A stretch of 64,000 nucleotides of DNA from Glossina fuscipes (taxonomy: Eukaryota; Arthropoda; Insecta; Diptera; Glossinidae). The notes under the pieces were generated by a model that worked only from the letters and a program-made list of their open reading frames with translations, ran no database searches and had not been told where the DNA came from. The stretch covers positions 3,409,678 to 3,473,677 of the forward strand of contig NW_023998457.1 of assembly GCF_014805625.2 (NCBI RefSeq). The letters run 5' to 3'. Shown piece after piece: positions 1-11,559 of this stretch. Made by a program: the position numbers and the translations under genes. Positions within the stretch are counted from its first letter, which is position 1. Each line of letters begins with the position of its first letter.

Positions 1-309
1 AAATTTCTGTGGGGTCTTTCTGTGTGATTACTATGCAGATATATTTAGTTTCAACCTCCAAGGCGAGATATTTTGATCCAATTTTGAATGCACTGACTCA
101 ACAACGAACTCGTCCCACTAAAGTTTTTTTCTTTTCACCACTTCATGATATGATATAGTTCTCGACTAGCTTTATTTGTTTTCTAAAGCTATTGCCCCTG
201 AATGGAATCGGACCGCTTTCCTGAACCCTCTCCCCGCATAAACTTTCTTTTGAAAAATAAATCCCTATTAGGCAACAAAAGTCGAATTTATAAAAAAAAA
301 TTAATTTTT

Positions 310-610
310 TATACCTCCCACCATTTGTGGCACAGGGCAGGTTAAGTTTGTGCGGCGATCCGTAGCACCCGGAAGAGCTTAGGACTCATCTTTTATTAGA
401 TCGATTGATTCAGCATTACTTCCTTCCTCAATTTAAGCTTATCTGTCCCCTGGTCCGCCTGGCTGCCTCTTCGTCTGTTCCTCCTTTTTTCTTCTGTTCA
501 ACCTATAGTTCGCCATGGACCGATGCCGTTGGAAATGATTCAGATCGCTTCACTTTTTCGAACACTTCCCATATAAAGTCTTATTGTGAAACGTCGACCT
601 ATGGATAACT
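310..610 (+). mobile_element. DINE-1-like fragment, short/form I 5' part
   Basis: It begins TATACCTCCCACCATTTGTGG, with 'gtgcggcgatccgtagcacccgg', 'cttttattagatcgattgattcag', a decayed CTGTCC/GTCCG core (about 442-475), and 'tttttcgaacacttcccatata'. The order matches the 5' parts of other form I copies. A 67-residue frame across it is meaningless. Confidence 0.55.
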
Positions 611-615
611 GTAGG

Positions 616-2214
616 ATAGTCAATAGTGTAGCTTGCCCCACTTTATTGTTTTCTTTTAATAAATTCTTGACTTTGTGCTGTGGCTGACACCGAGTATTTC
701 ATAGTCGGCCTTGTTCATCTATAACATTTTAATGTATTTTGTCTTTTTCTATATATATATGTATATGTGTATATATGCAGTGGCATTACTTATGATGTTA
801 GTAGCGACGGGCAACAGTGGTTTCCACTATAATTCTCTACAACTTATCTTGACGTTCTACCATGTAATCGTATAACCAAACATTTATGGGTGGGCGTTGC
901 TTGCTCTACTGCTGCTGCTGTTGCTTTTGCTGCTGCTGCTGCTGCTGCAGAGGAAAACGTGTTGTATTCTCGTCAAGTATTAAATCCAAAGTGTTGGTGT
1001 TATTTACGCTTTACTTCGTAATTCAATTAATAAATTTTAATTACTACTAGACTTGAGTTAAGGAGTGCACAAATAATAATATGTTTACAGAGAAAATTTG
1101 GAATTCTTTAGTTCGTAGTCGTTATAGCCATAACTATTATTATGAACACTTTATATATATATGTAGATATATATATATCTTTATGTAATCCATATAGTTG
1201 TGAGTTTCCGTACATGTTAGAGATATCATTGATAAACAGAGTAAATGATTTGGAAAAATCTTTGAAGGAAAAATAATAAATTTAAGCGAAAATTTATTCC
1301 ACACACGCAATTTATCGTTTTAAAGGCGTAAGTAAGATTGTCAAACAAGATAGTTTTTAATTTTCTTAATTGTACTTTTAAGCCTTGTGCAATTCTTGTA
1401 ATGGGCAATGCATTGACCGTAAAAAGTTCAGAAAGAGGCACTGAAATGTAGCGGAGAATCTTTACTGAAAAATTGTGCGTAATAAGGCCTTAATTCTGAA
1501 TTGTGTGAAACAGTCGAAGAAGCCTTGGAAATGTAAATTCATTTACTTCATTCCGAGTCACCTTTAATATACGCCAGGCCCGCAGGCCCAGCATTGCAGC
1601 TGGAAATCGCTGCGTGAATCTTAGAGAGTTTGCTCAAGAGGTTAACATATGCTTGAAGTTCGCTCAACCAGGCAACGACGGTATTTCTGATTTTTTCACT
1701 CAGTTTCCTTTATTTCCGAAGCTAAAGTTAAAACTTCGTACACATCTTTCCAAGCTAATCCAACCACAAAAAGTAATACGAAGAAAGTGCTAAAAACTTA
1801 TCTGAAGCAATCTGCGAGAAGTGCATACGATACGGGCTCTAACGCTGGCGTAGTTGTTTTGAATCTTTTTTCAATGTATTTCCAGGCGACAGCTGCGTTA
1901 GACGAAAAAGCATTTTTCAGAATGACAGCAAATACAGTCTAGGAAATCGGCTGCCGCTGCCGCTGCCGTTCCCATCACTAGGTCCTTTTCTTAAGCGTAA
2001 CCTTTACTTAAGTGCGCACAGCGTCTAAGCGCATAATAAAATAAACGAAGCTAGTTTTTGAGGATTTTAATCTCAGGACGCTCGTGTACACTTGGGAGTA
2101 GCCTTATTGAGCGCCCAATTACTAGAGCCATGATACTTACTTAGTTAGTATTATTATTTAACATTGGACACTTACTTATTAAACTACGGCCATTCCCTAT
2201 GTCTTTCGCCACCA
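616..2214. other. Non-genic stretch
   Basis: AT-rich sequence with short TA runs (about 750 and 1150) and a (GCTGCC)n bit at 1950-1970. A somewhat less AT-rich part at 1560-1980 has no frame of note. No gene or repeat family is recognised. Confidence 0.6.
904..948. repeat. (CTG)n trinucleotide repeat
   Basis: CTGCTGCTGCTGTTGCTTTTGCTG and further CTG units, ending CTGCAG. It is read here as a non-coding microsatellite because the surrounding frames are closed. Confidence 0.85.
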
Positions 2215-2525
2215 CCCTGCCTAATGGGACAGTTTTTGAAAACCGATCCAATAAGAACCATTTTCAATACTGTTCGTCCTTGGGCCAGAGCATGTTAGCG
2301 CACAATATTTCATCAAAATATCTCAAAGATTGGATTGAAGCTGGGTGTAGGTTGGACACCAGAAAACATGATGGACGGACGGACATACCAACAGACGGGC
2401 AGAAAGACAGAGAGATGTAGAATCGATCGATATAATAAAAGGTCGATCTATCTCAAGTCTTTTCAGGTGTTGCATAAATCCGCACAAATTTAATATACTC
2501 TTGTACCACAAAAAATGTAGAGTAA
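2215..2525 (-). mobile_element. DINE-1-like fragment, short form
   Basis: 'ccattttcaatactgttcgtccttgggcc', 'tttcatcaaaatatctcaaaga' and GATGGACGGACGGACATACC (about 2370-2389) occur in order. After them come 'cgatcgatataataaaaggtcgat' and 'gcacaaatttaatatactcttgtacca'. This is the minus-strand order of the short form. A 73-residue plus frame is a by-product. Confidence 0.55.
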
Positions 2526-4497
2526 AAGAAAGAAAATATTTCCTCAAAGCAATGATGATAATTACAACATACTCTAGTTTTCTGATTTTTTTCAACAAAA
2601 GTCATATAGAGGCGTCAGCGTGTTTGCAGCTGAAAATGAATGGAACGAGTAAGAAAAAGGTGTTACCACTGTCATTGGGTTAAGCACGTCAACTTGACGA
2701 ATAGAAAAACTGACAAACATAAACTACCAGTTTAAACAAGTCGACTTATTCTCTGCCACATTGACTTTCCAATTCCTATGATTATACCCAAGAAATGAAT
2801 CTCTTTGCTGATAACTTAATAAGATCATATAACTGTAAGAAAAGGGGTAGGAATATGTAGCTAGTGGTGGATATTACTCTTAATAAAATATCTCATATTA
2901 TTTTCTTGAAAAAAAAAAAAACAAAAAAACCAGTAAAGATTTATTTATAAGCTGAATAAACGAATTGTGGTAAATACTTTTTTTTTCCTTCTTAAACAGT
3001 TCCGGTTATTTTTTGCACAGCTGGTACGAAAGCCAAAAAGAATATCCGTTCAACCTTCTCTCGGCATATAAAAGTTTTTAATACTCACAAGGGATACTAT
3101 TAAAAGCACGCCATTACTCTGAGGATTTATTTAATGATTTTATTTTTTCTTTTTGTTTTTATTAAACAATTCCTGATAAGTTTTACACCCTTCGCTTTCG
3201 AATTCATTAATTCGTTTTATTCGATTATTAGGCTGCGAACGTGGGCTTCAGTCATTTCAGAAGGCATTATATAAATACAGTGATCACATAAGAGCTAAAT
3301 ACTTTTTTTATTTTGGATAATGGGTCATGCCAACCACAAATGCAGTGCACGGCTATATTAAGTTTGGCCGGAATTATGCGATAGCCTCTTGGACTCGAGA
3401 TAGACCCATCTTTTATTACACCGACCGATTCACTACTTGAATTGATTTAAGCTTACCAGTTCGTCTGTCCGTCTTTCCTATGTGTTTAACCTACAGTTTT
3501 GATGAAATACTTTTGTCCAAGGACGAACGTTGTTAAAAGTAGTTCGGATCAAACCACTTTTGCGACCACTTCCCATTTAAGACTTTATTTTGAAGAGTCG
3601 CTATAAGACTAACTGCAAAACTAAGCAAAGTGGTATAGAGTTTTTCAAAATGATTTCACGTAAATGCCTTCTACGCTTGCAGGAACAGTGATGGGCTCGA
3701 AGATAAGGTAAGGAGAGTGTGGAGGAGGAAATGGTGTTCGAGTGCATTCGATCTGAAAGCGGCGATATGGAGTACGATGGGAAAGAGACCGGCCGGTTGT
3801 ATAATTCCAAAGATAGGCATGCGCGGTAAAGTGTCGTACCGTATGTGAGCACATCCATAATGAATGGGTGAGAATGTTGAGAAAGCCTCCTACTCGTGTG
3901 GTAGTTCTGTTTTAAAAGGGCTGAAAAAACTTGAAAGACTTTCCTTGCTTATACCTATATATAAGCACAACCCAGCCCACATTGCGTCGATACTCAAGAG
4001 AATCAAGAGTTTCAGGTTTGATGAGCAGCTGAGCTTTTCGTTGTAAGCGGCCTTCAAAGAAGATCTAGTCTCCCCGCCGACATATGAGAGTTGTATTCTA
4101 ATTTTCGCTGAGTGTGGGTGATGTAAAAGATATCGGATATCTTAATAGCGCCTTTTCACATTTCAAACACACCTTTGTTTTTGTTCAACGAACATCATTT
4201 TGTATTTTCATGCTCAGAATATCAAGAGAGTTAAAGATTACCCTATTCAGATATGCTTACGAAGTCTCTTCTAAGTGTATCTATCATCATGAAACACTTA
4301 TTTGGTAGTTTGTTGCTGCATGTGGTCCCTTGTGAGTAGATGGAGTTTTCCGTTACGCACAAGAGATCGTCAATCAACAGGAAGAACTTAATGAATACCA
4401 GGAAGCGAAAAGGAGAAAAGTCATTTGTCAAACAATACAGAATACAAATGGCAATTTTGGCGGTAGTATGAAGAAAAACGTGAACGGTGCGATGTTT
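2526..4497. other. Non-genic stretch around one DINE-1-like copy
   Basis: Apart from the repeat at 3330-3612, I see only AT-rich DNA with A/T runs (2908, 2980). A less AT-rich part at 3700-4080 carries 60-86-residue frames of no recognisable family. Confidence 0.5.
3330..3612 (+). mobile_element. DINE-1-like fragment
   Basis: 'ccaaccacaaatgcagtgcac', 'cttttattacaccgaccgattc', 'cgtctgtccgtctttcctatg' (about 3462-3482), 'ttgtccaaggacgaacg' and 'tgcgaccacttcccatttaagac' appear in plus-strand order. The 5' terminus is worn. Confidence 0.55.
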
Positions 4498-5335
4498 AAA
4501 CAAGTCAGAAAATTATATTCGGTTGCGACCGAATCTTTTATACTCATCACCGTTATCCTCTTTTTGCAATACAACTTTGTCGAAATTTATAATCGTTTAT
4601 CTGTCTGGTAGGTTATGAGCAACACGCGGGAAAACACGCGAAGCAAAGGTATTCTCAGTTTTGCTTGGGCTTTGTAGGCGTCTTCTTTGGCCGATTTGAG
4701 TCATTTTCAGATTCTTTTGCACATTTTTAAGCCATATCTTCATATTTGCGAAAGGGAGAATGTGCACCACAAATATTACACAGTTTGACAGACGGACAGG
4801 CGGACATGCTTAGGAGCTTTCTGAAATTGAAATTGGCCAAGAGTTTATATACTTTGCGGAGTTTTTGAAGCTTGCTTCCAAGTATTATATCTAAAAGTTT
4901 CGGAAAATAAATGAAATTAAGACAGACCATAAAATTGAATGGGCATGGCAGATATTTTCCTGATTCGTTCAGTTACTGCAGCATCGTCCATAGAATATAC
5001 CTTAAAATTTTTGTAAATTTATCTCCTTTAGGTTATACGCAATAGGTAAAGAACCAATCTTTTACACCTTTTGGAAAACAGAGGTGGTGCTGCGTGCGTG
5101 TGCCCTTTGATCCATTTGCCAAGAACTTTTAACGTTACTGCCAAATCTAAAGTCGATAACAACATTTTTGCATCCATAAATGTTTGTTTACAACAGACAT
5201 TATACAGGTGGCCAAACACACCGACTAGCAGACGGACGGACGGACAGCCTTAAATCGATTTAGAATTTGATGCTTTCTTCGGTCTCTGATGCTTCCTTCT
5301 GACTATACCTCGCACCCTTCGGTGATGGGTATAAA
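4498..5335 (-). mobile_element. DINE-1-like element, form II, near full length
   Basis: The plus strand starts AAACAAGTCAG, the reverse of the CTTACTTGTTT end typical of INE-1/DINE-1 repeats. A perfect hairpin ATTCGGT-TGCG-ACCGAAT (4517-4534) and TTTTATAC follow. Inside are two GACGGACG cores (about 4788-4808 and 5225-5250), the second followed by a 'gatttagaatttgatgct' stretch. The other end, GGTGATGGGTATAA, lies near 5335. INE-1 of Drosophila has the same order (TATACCC end, 'cttgatcagcatc', GTCCGTCTGTCC, hairpin, CTTGTTT) on its own strand. Such elements are non-autonomous relatives of Helentrons. Age is shown by scattered indels. Two half-units may reflect an internal duplication or nested insertion. 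Confidence 0.65.
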
Positions 5336-6116
5336 AAAAAAAATTCTGAACTTTATTGCCTTTAATATCCAAGGACAAGCCTTTCAAATATCTAAAAACG
5401 CAGCAATGATGGCAAACAGCTTAAAAGTTATTTAACGTTAGTTACACTTTGTCTGTGACACAGCAGATAATTCTCTTCATTAACAACTTTGCAAAATTAA
5501 CGAACGAGCGTATGGTGACAAAGCTCAAAATAAAATTCACGCAATGAAATTTGATGACTTTTATTTAAAGATACGGGTAAGGCCATACTCGCACGCTAGC
5601 GCAATAAAAAAAAAAAAACCTTAAACTTTAATTAAATGAAATTACGAAACAAGCGCAAACGTTTGAAACGCTTAAGAAGAGAGTATTGTTTCGATTGCGA
5701 ATACCTTCTACAAAGAATTCTATTTCGATTGATTTAAGCTACGAATTTTATGAATGAAATAATACGTGTTTGATGCTGCGTTACTTGATGCTGCGTATAG
5801 AAATTGAAATTCTAATGAACAACACTTGGGATTAACAATAAATGAATATTTAGTTTACCTAAGCTTTCTAGTAACCTTAACAACAAGCATGAGTATGGAT
5901 ACGCATCACATCGGTCAATAAGTCTTTGGTATAACTTGCCGTTTTTGCTTTTTTCCAAAGGCAATTATAATGTTACGTAATATTCACCATTGATCAAGAT
6001 TATGCCCATAGCAAAATCCGGAAGCCATAACTTCCTCAGTCGTCTTTTGCCTTTTTAGTCGTTTTCGCCAGTTGCTTGCCACTCGGCTGATTGCCGGCTT
6101 CATTTCACACTCCGCA

Positions 6117-6918
6117 AATTGTAGTACAAAGTACGTTCATCCAGCAAGGCTTAAAGTAAACCCACCTTTCATTATACCGGTCGATGCAGAATCATGTTCT
6201 TAATCTATCTAAGCGCTTCTGTCCGTCTGTCTGCCTGTCTTTTTCCTTTGTGTTCAACCCACAGGCCGTAATTTTTAAAACATTTTGATGAAATTTGGTA
6301 CACAGATGCACTTTGGCCGAAGGACTAACGCTATGAAAAATTTTTTGGATCGGTCCATTTTTTCGATCACTCCCCATATAACGCCCTGTTGTGAAAAGAT
6401 GTTATAAGAAAACAAATTTTTAAATTTTCAAAGTTTCTCGACAAACGCGGCTAAGTAATAATATTTCGGCATTGGCATAAATTGTTGTGAGAACTTTGAA
6501 CCGACCAAAAGAAATCTAATTTTCAATTCTTTATTATAAAAATCAAATCCTAGCAGTAATTTAAGATAAAAAACTTAACTGTACAAAATTTACGCTACGT
6601 ATGTGTATTTTTTTTGTTCCAGCTTATATAAGGATTTTCACGAAACTTTTTCTTCTTTATGGTAGAAAAGTCTAAATTTCAATTTGTATGATCAAAATAA
6701 ACCGATAGTTCCGATAGTAGTAATTAGATATAAAAGTTAACTGCGCTAAATTTCGAGGACCTACTCCGATCGTGGAAACTCTTGGACAATGTAAGTTCAT
6801 ATAAAAGAAGGGTGCAAGTTTTTTATATTCAATGCAAGAAGAAGAATTGTGTTAGACAATGTGGTGTAAGGTATGCGATAGTCGACTTAGCCCGACTATA
6901 ATGTTTTCGTTTGTTTTG
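6117..6918 (+). mobile_element. DINE-1-like element, form I, near full length
   Basis: In order, this has a 'tgtagtacaaagta' start, the phrase 'ttattataccggtcgatgcagaat', a CTGTCCGTCTGTCTGCCTGTC core (6219-6239), 'gatgaaatttggtacacaga', and 'ttcgatcactccccatata'. A long AT-rich middle follows, then the end CCCGACTATAATGTTTTCGTTTGTTT (about 6892-6917). It is about 800 bp. The copy at 34766-35521 aligns along the second two thirds, so these are two insertions of one form. No protein frame is present. Relation to INE-1/DINE-1 is inferred from the shared core and terminus. Confidence 0.65.
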
Positions 6919-9329
6919 AAGTGTAATGGTGATTCAATATTTCGCTCATTGTCGCATGAATCGAATGAAAAATCTGAGCATTGGCGGCATACAATTCGCA
7001 CAAACCTCTCTCATAAGTGAATGAATGTTCACGTAAAAATAATGAGTCGCCTGCCTTTTAATATATTTAGGATGTCAACTAACTCGCGCAACTTCACTTT
7101 TCGGTCTTCCGATGCGATGTTGAACACATTATTATGGCGAATTCCGGCAAGCAGAGCTTGAAGCCTCGTCGGTATCCGTATGACTTTGGTTAAAGTGAAC
7201 AAACCATCCACAAATGTTTCTTTTCGACGGTCAAGTAGTGCCATAAGTTTTTCCAAGCGAATGCTGATTATTAACTGTATTTTTCCCCCTCAGAAATCAA
7301 CTGTTAATCAAGAAAAGAAATTAAGTTCGGAAAATATAATAAAAGCAGCGTCACGAAGGCCACTGTAACCTAACTCTTTCTATGTCATGAAATTTTGAAA
7401 CGTATTCTTTAAAGTTTGCTGCTATTCAGAAATCATGTATAGATCTGCCGATAGTAATGTTATACATCGGCCAAATCGGAGACTTATTGAGTAGCTTTCT
7501 GCATATATATATATATATATATATATATGCGTGCACAGGGCTGGTTCTGCGGACTAATTTATGGGTTTTAAGTAAACTTTTCTAATAAAATTGAACTAAA
7601 CATTCCTTTTCTGTGTGCATGTGTGTGCATGCGTGTGTGTGTGTGTGTGTGTGTGCGCGTGTAAAAAGGAAAAGTGAATTATTTATGATCTTGTATTAGT
7701 AGTTGAAATTATTTTGCTCCTTTAAGCATTTCTTGTTGATGTTATTATAGAATAGTTTACCATTACACGACTATTTAACTGCATTACTTACTATAGTAAT
7801 TCATCGGATAACATTTCTATACCCATTGCTCCTTATATGTATATATATGCTTACATTCTAAATTAACCTTAATAAGTGTAGGCATAACTATAACGAGATG
7901 TAATTACGTAGTTTGTAATCCAATGCAATGCTTAACTGAGTGCTATACGGCGGAGAGTTTAATTTAGAACTTGAGTAGCATTCGATTTTGTATGAAAATT
8001 TTCGAAAATTAATACAATTCTCGATGATAATGAATGAAGTAACATATTATATCCAGATTTATGCATAACACGCACTTACCAATAAATAAGTTTACGAAAG
8101 CTTTAGACATGGTTTTTCGAGTTTCGCTCGCAACTTTATAATAATGGCCAGGCAGTATTTGCTATCTTAACGCGTCTATCTGGTAACTTATAATAAGTAA
8201 ATATTGAAAGATGTTTGACCAAACCATGCGAGACCAAGATACAATTATTCACACAACATACACTTTTACCATGCATGGCATGCATGTAAGATAAAATACT
8301 CTGATCATGTATATATATATTATAGAATAGCATGCTTTGGGTCTGTAATGGTTTGGCTTCATTTGGTATTTATTATCAAAATTTTTGTTTGCTTTTGCTT
8401 TTTGTTTTCTTCTCTTCTTTTCTTTTTATTTTTTTTATTTTTTTTTTTTTTTTTTTTTTTTTTAAGTATATTAAGTTGCTTTATATGCTTGGGCTGCGAA
8501 TGATATTTGCTTACCATAATCCTGGGAGGTGAAGTATGCAGAGTAAACACTTGAAGAACAAACCACATCTACAATTCTCAAATTACTTACTAAAGTGCTA
8601 AAACAGCCTACCTAACAATACAATAATATCACGAATGAATTTAATCTTTAAACTGCATACATATAAACCACATTTATAGAGAGGGGTCAGGTTTTACATA
8701 TAAGCGAACAATATATGAAATATAGTTTCATATGTTTTCACTTAACATACATACTAATGAAAAATAAAAACAAGAAATTGTTAAAGAAATTCGCAAAGCA
8801 TATGCGTATATATATATATATATGTGTAATATAACAGCCTCCTTGGAACAATATTAATAAGAAAAAAAACAATGCAAAAATTTTGTATAGTGACCGGGTT
8901 AAGTGTTCTTCTTCTTATGTTTTCTATATTTCTTTGAAAAAGTATACGGAATTATTAAGCGAGATCTACTTAGTCCCCTTTAAATGAAATTCGCGATTAC
9001 TCATAGCACTTACAAAAGAATTATACCAACCCTTGACTCTGTTCTTGGTACATTTTTCGTAGAAAGACTGAGGAAATGTAGATTCTTCAGCTTATCCAGC
9101 GAATTTTTGCTGCGCCCCTCTAAAACACTTTCATGGTAAGTGGACTGCAAGGCCCATCATATTTTCATTTGCCAGAAACTGTTGCACTAAAGTGTTCAAT
9201 CCTTTTTCCAGGCAGTAATATCAAAAGAAGATAATGGTCAGCTCTAGTTATGTTATAAAGGGTATTCTAGGCAGATAAAGTCCAAGTTGTAAATCTTTAC
9301 AAAGCGTATAACGCTTCAACTTCAATAGC
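6919..9329. other. AT-rich, microsatellite-bearing stretch
   Basis: It holds (TA)n, (GT)n, a long T run (8416-8463) and many 'atatgtatatat' words. Frames of 62-75 residues show no family features. Nothing else is recognised. Confidence 0.6.
7503..7528. repeat. (TA)n microsatellite
   Basis: An uninterrupted TA run. A (GT)n run lies 110 bp downstream (about 7635-7655). Comparable TA runs occur near 33450, 34487, 37520, 43580, 48380, 49880, 51453 and 56743. Confidence 0.95.
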
Positions 9330-9540
9330 CGAATAGAGAAGAGTCCCACTTACTAAGCCAATGTTTACGGGTTTACATTTTGGTGGTAGTGGTGTAGTGA
9401 GGACCATGCCTTTGCCAATCGGCAAAGGCATAACAACGTCGCTTACCGACTAGGTATACATAAGCATTCTTTAAGCTCTAGGTCACTCTCTGTCTCTTTT
9501 TTTCTTCTTCACTTCTTTCCGATCATTACTGTTTTACACG
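9330..9540 (+). mobile_element. tRNA-derived SINE copy, decayed
   Basis: 'cttactaagccaatgtttacgggtttacattttggtggtagtgg' (positions 9350-9393) parallels the head at 25.4 kb and, in reverse, the copy at 45.8 kb. The tail is a pyrimidine-rich run 'ctctgtctctttttttcttc', then 'ccgatcattactg', close to the 3' block of the other copies. The A box is lost. Confidence 0.45.
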
Positions 9541-11057
9541 TACAAGGAGTATCCTCTGAAAAGCAATGATGCCTTTCTTTTGATATGAAAGGAAAATTTT
9601 TGTTCGACTTTCTCCCATAATAGGCAAAAAACACCACTAAAAAATATCCAAAGTTTTGATAATGACTTATGGGACCCTATAAACATTTTTTTTTTCGTTG
9701 TTGCTTTAATTCTTTGTGCATTTTAAACAGGCTTTGTTTTCTTTGGCTGTCACTTTAGTCGAACCGTAATTGTTGCGACTGCGGTTCGTCCAAGGAAAAT
9801 TCTTCAGTAGAAATAATAATATAGTGCCCCAACATTTTTTTTCCATTCACGATGTGTCACTGTTTGATGCGTATTCTCATGCATACATCTCGACTCCTTC
9901 TTTTTCGAAAACGCTGTCGCGTCATCGAAGAAATGGAATTTTTTGTACTAAAATTGTAAGGTTTGTACATGTGGACGATAGCGCCACATGTGGAATTCAC
10001 ATCTTTCATGTAAGCTTAGCACTCGTTGTCTCTAACATCGGCGTTTCGAGAGCTAGAGCGGAGGGAAAAAGTATTGTTTATTGATACTTAAACGACTTCT
10101 CATATGCTATCTCTGTAGGCTTCTCCTCAGATGCTTTGTAAGCATTTTTGAAATGTATTCGTAGTATACCATGTGTAAGACTTGACCGTCGACTATTGGT
10201 TGACATAAAAGTATTCTGTAAAGTAATTATAGACAAAATTTAATTCTTGCTCGGTGAAGCGTTTGATACTTAAAACATCGGAATGTTGTGAATGAATTTA
10301 AGAGACGTGGCCATCTTTCGAGTCATCTCTGTCAAGCCCTTCGGGGATCAACTCGTAAGCAGAACAAAATAAGTCAGTGAATACCGTTGTCTACGCTTCA
10401 ACATTCTTGATTGACAGCGTGTCTGCTTCTGATTTCCCATAGCGATCATGCATTCCGTGCCTACACCGTTCTGAGTTTGACAGATGCGTTCTCAATTCGC
10501 TCCAGCCTAGTATTAACTTTTAATATCATTCGAAACATGGCAAAGCAATCACTAGGTGATGGGGCACTGCCCTGTATTGAATATTAGTCGTGGATAGATT
10601 GACTACGCATATGTTCTGACCTTCTATGACCATCGAATTTAGCTTCGGAAGCAGAAAAAAAAACAATCACCAAACAAAATCGTTGGGTGTGAGGCATGTT
10701 TCATCATATTGTTTAAAATTTTGGGTGAATAATAGGTAAACCTGGCCTATTGGGATAGATTTTTCCCCTTTTAAGTGAATTCTCGAAGAGAAAATCTTCT
10801 GCTGATAACCTCTTCATCATTGATACCTATTGACATTACAACGAAAATAACGCCAACCAATTATCACCTGTGGGGTTCTTAGAAATACTTTATTCATACG
10901 TTCATTCATACGCTTGTGCTTGGAGTACACAGTTTTTAGGTCTACAATTTTAATTAAGTGGTCGAGCACAGGAATTTTATTTAAGAGACATGGCAAGCTA
11001 CTGCTTAAATACAAACACAGCTAAATAGACTGTATTTGACCGCGGTCCATCATAAAA
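9541..11057. other. Non-genic stretch with unrecognised frames
   Basis: A 104-residue plus frame at 9770-10084 is composition-neutral but matches nothing I know. On the minus strand around 10480-10590 there is a faint resemblance to a reverse-transcriptase segment (QGSAPSP, then MILKVNTRLERI). It is too weak to annotate as a relic. Confidence 0.4.
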
Positions 11058-11550
11058 TACCCTATACGTTTCAAGACATGAAAATAAGTATAAAAACTGT
11101 TCAAAATAAGGTCTTACGTGGGAAGTGATCGAACGAGGACCGATTTGAACAATTTTCAAAAGCGAGACCCGTCAATGTATCGTATTTCATTAAAATAATT
11201 TATATCAGAAATCACAATCCGTAGAATTTTCAAAAGCGTTTGTCGAAACAGTCAATTGCCATCCGTAGTTTGAACCCACATATACACAGGCAGACATCAA
11301 AGGGACAGAATCGATCGGTATAATAATATGTGAGTTAAGCTCTTCTAAGGGTTATATACGTCCACACAACTGCGAAGCACGCTATAATAATATGGACAGA
11401 TGGACGGACAAGTTTATATTCGGCTCCAGAATCATTTTCTAAATTGATTGGTGTAAAAAAGGTGAGTGTCCGTCTCTAGTCCTTTTGGGCGTTGCTTACA
11501 TCGGCACAAACTTAATATACCCTTTTGCCGACAGTCGTGTAGGATATAAA
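11058..11550 (-). mobile_element. DINE-1-like element with internal insertion or duplication
   Basis: It starts TACCCTATACG and ends GTGTAGGATATAA, so both ends match the short form. Inside, 'cagaatcgatcggtataataa' (about 11308) and again 'aaattgattggtgtaaaaaagg' (about 11443) show two copies of the same internal segment. Only the second follows a GGACGGACAAG core. At about 490 bp it is longer than other short copies (about 300 bp). Confidence 0.5.
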
Positions 11551-11559
11551 GAAGAGAAA

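Noticed and set aside
9770..10084. 104-residue plus-strand open frame
   Set aside because: Its composition is ordinary but there is no family match, and upstream sequence gives no promoter or splice context I can defend.
10400..10640. Possible reverse-transcriptase fragment on the minus strand (QGSAPSP...MILKVNTRLERI)
   Set aside because: The resemblance is to one short, variable part of the domain and lacks any invariant residue beyond QG. It is too weak to call.
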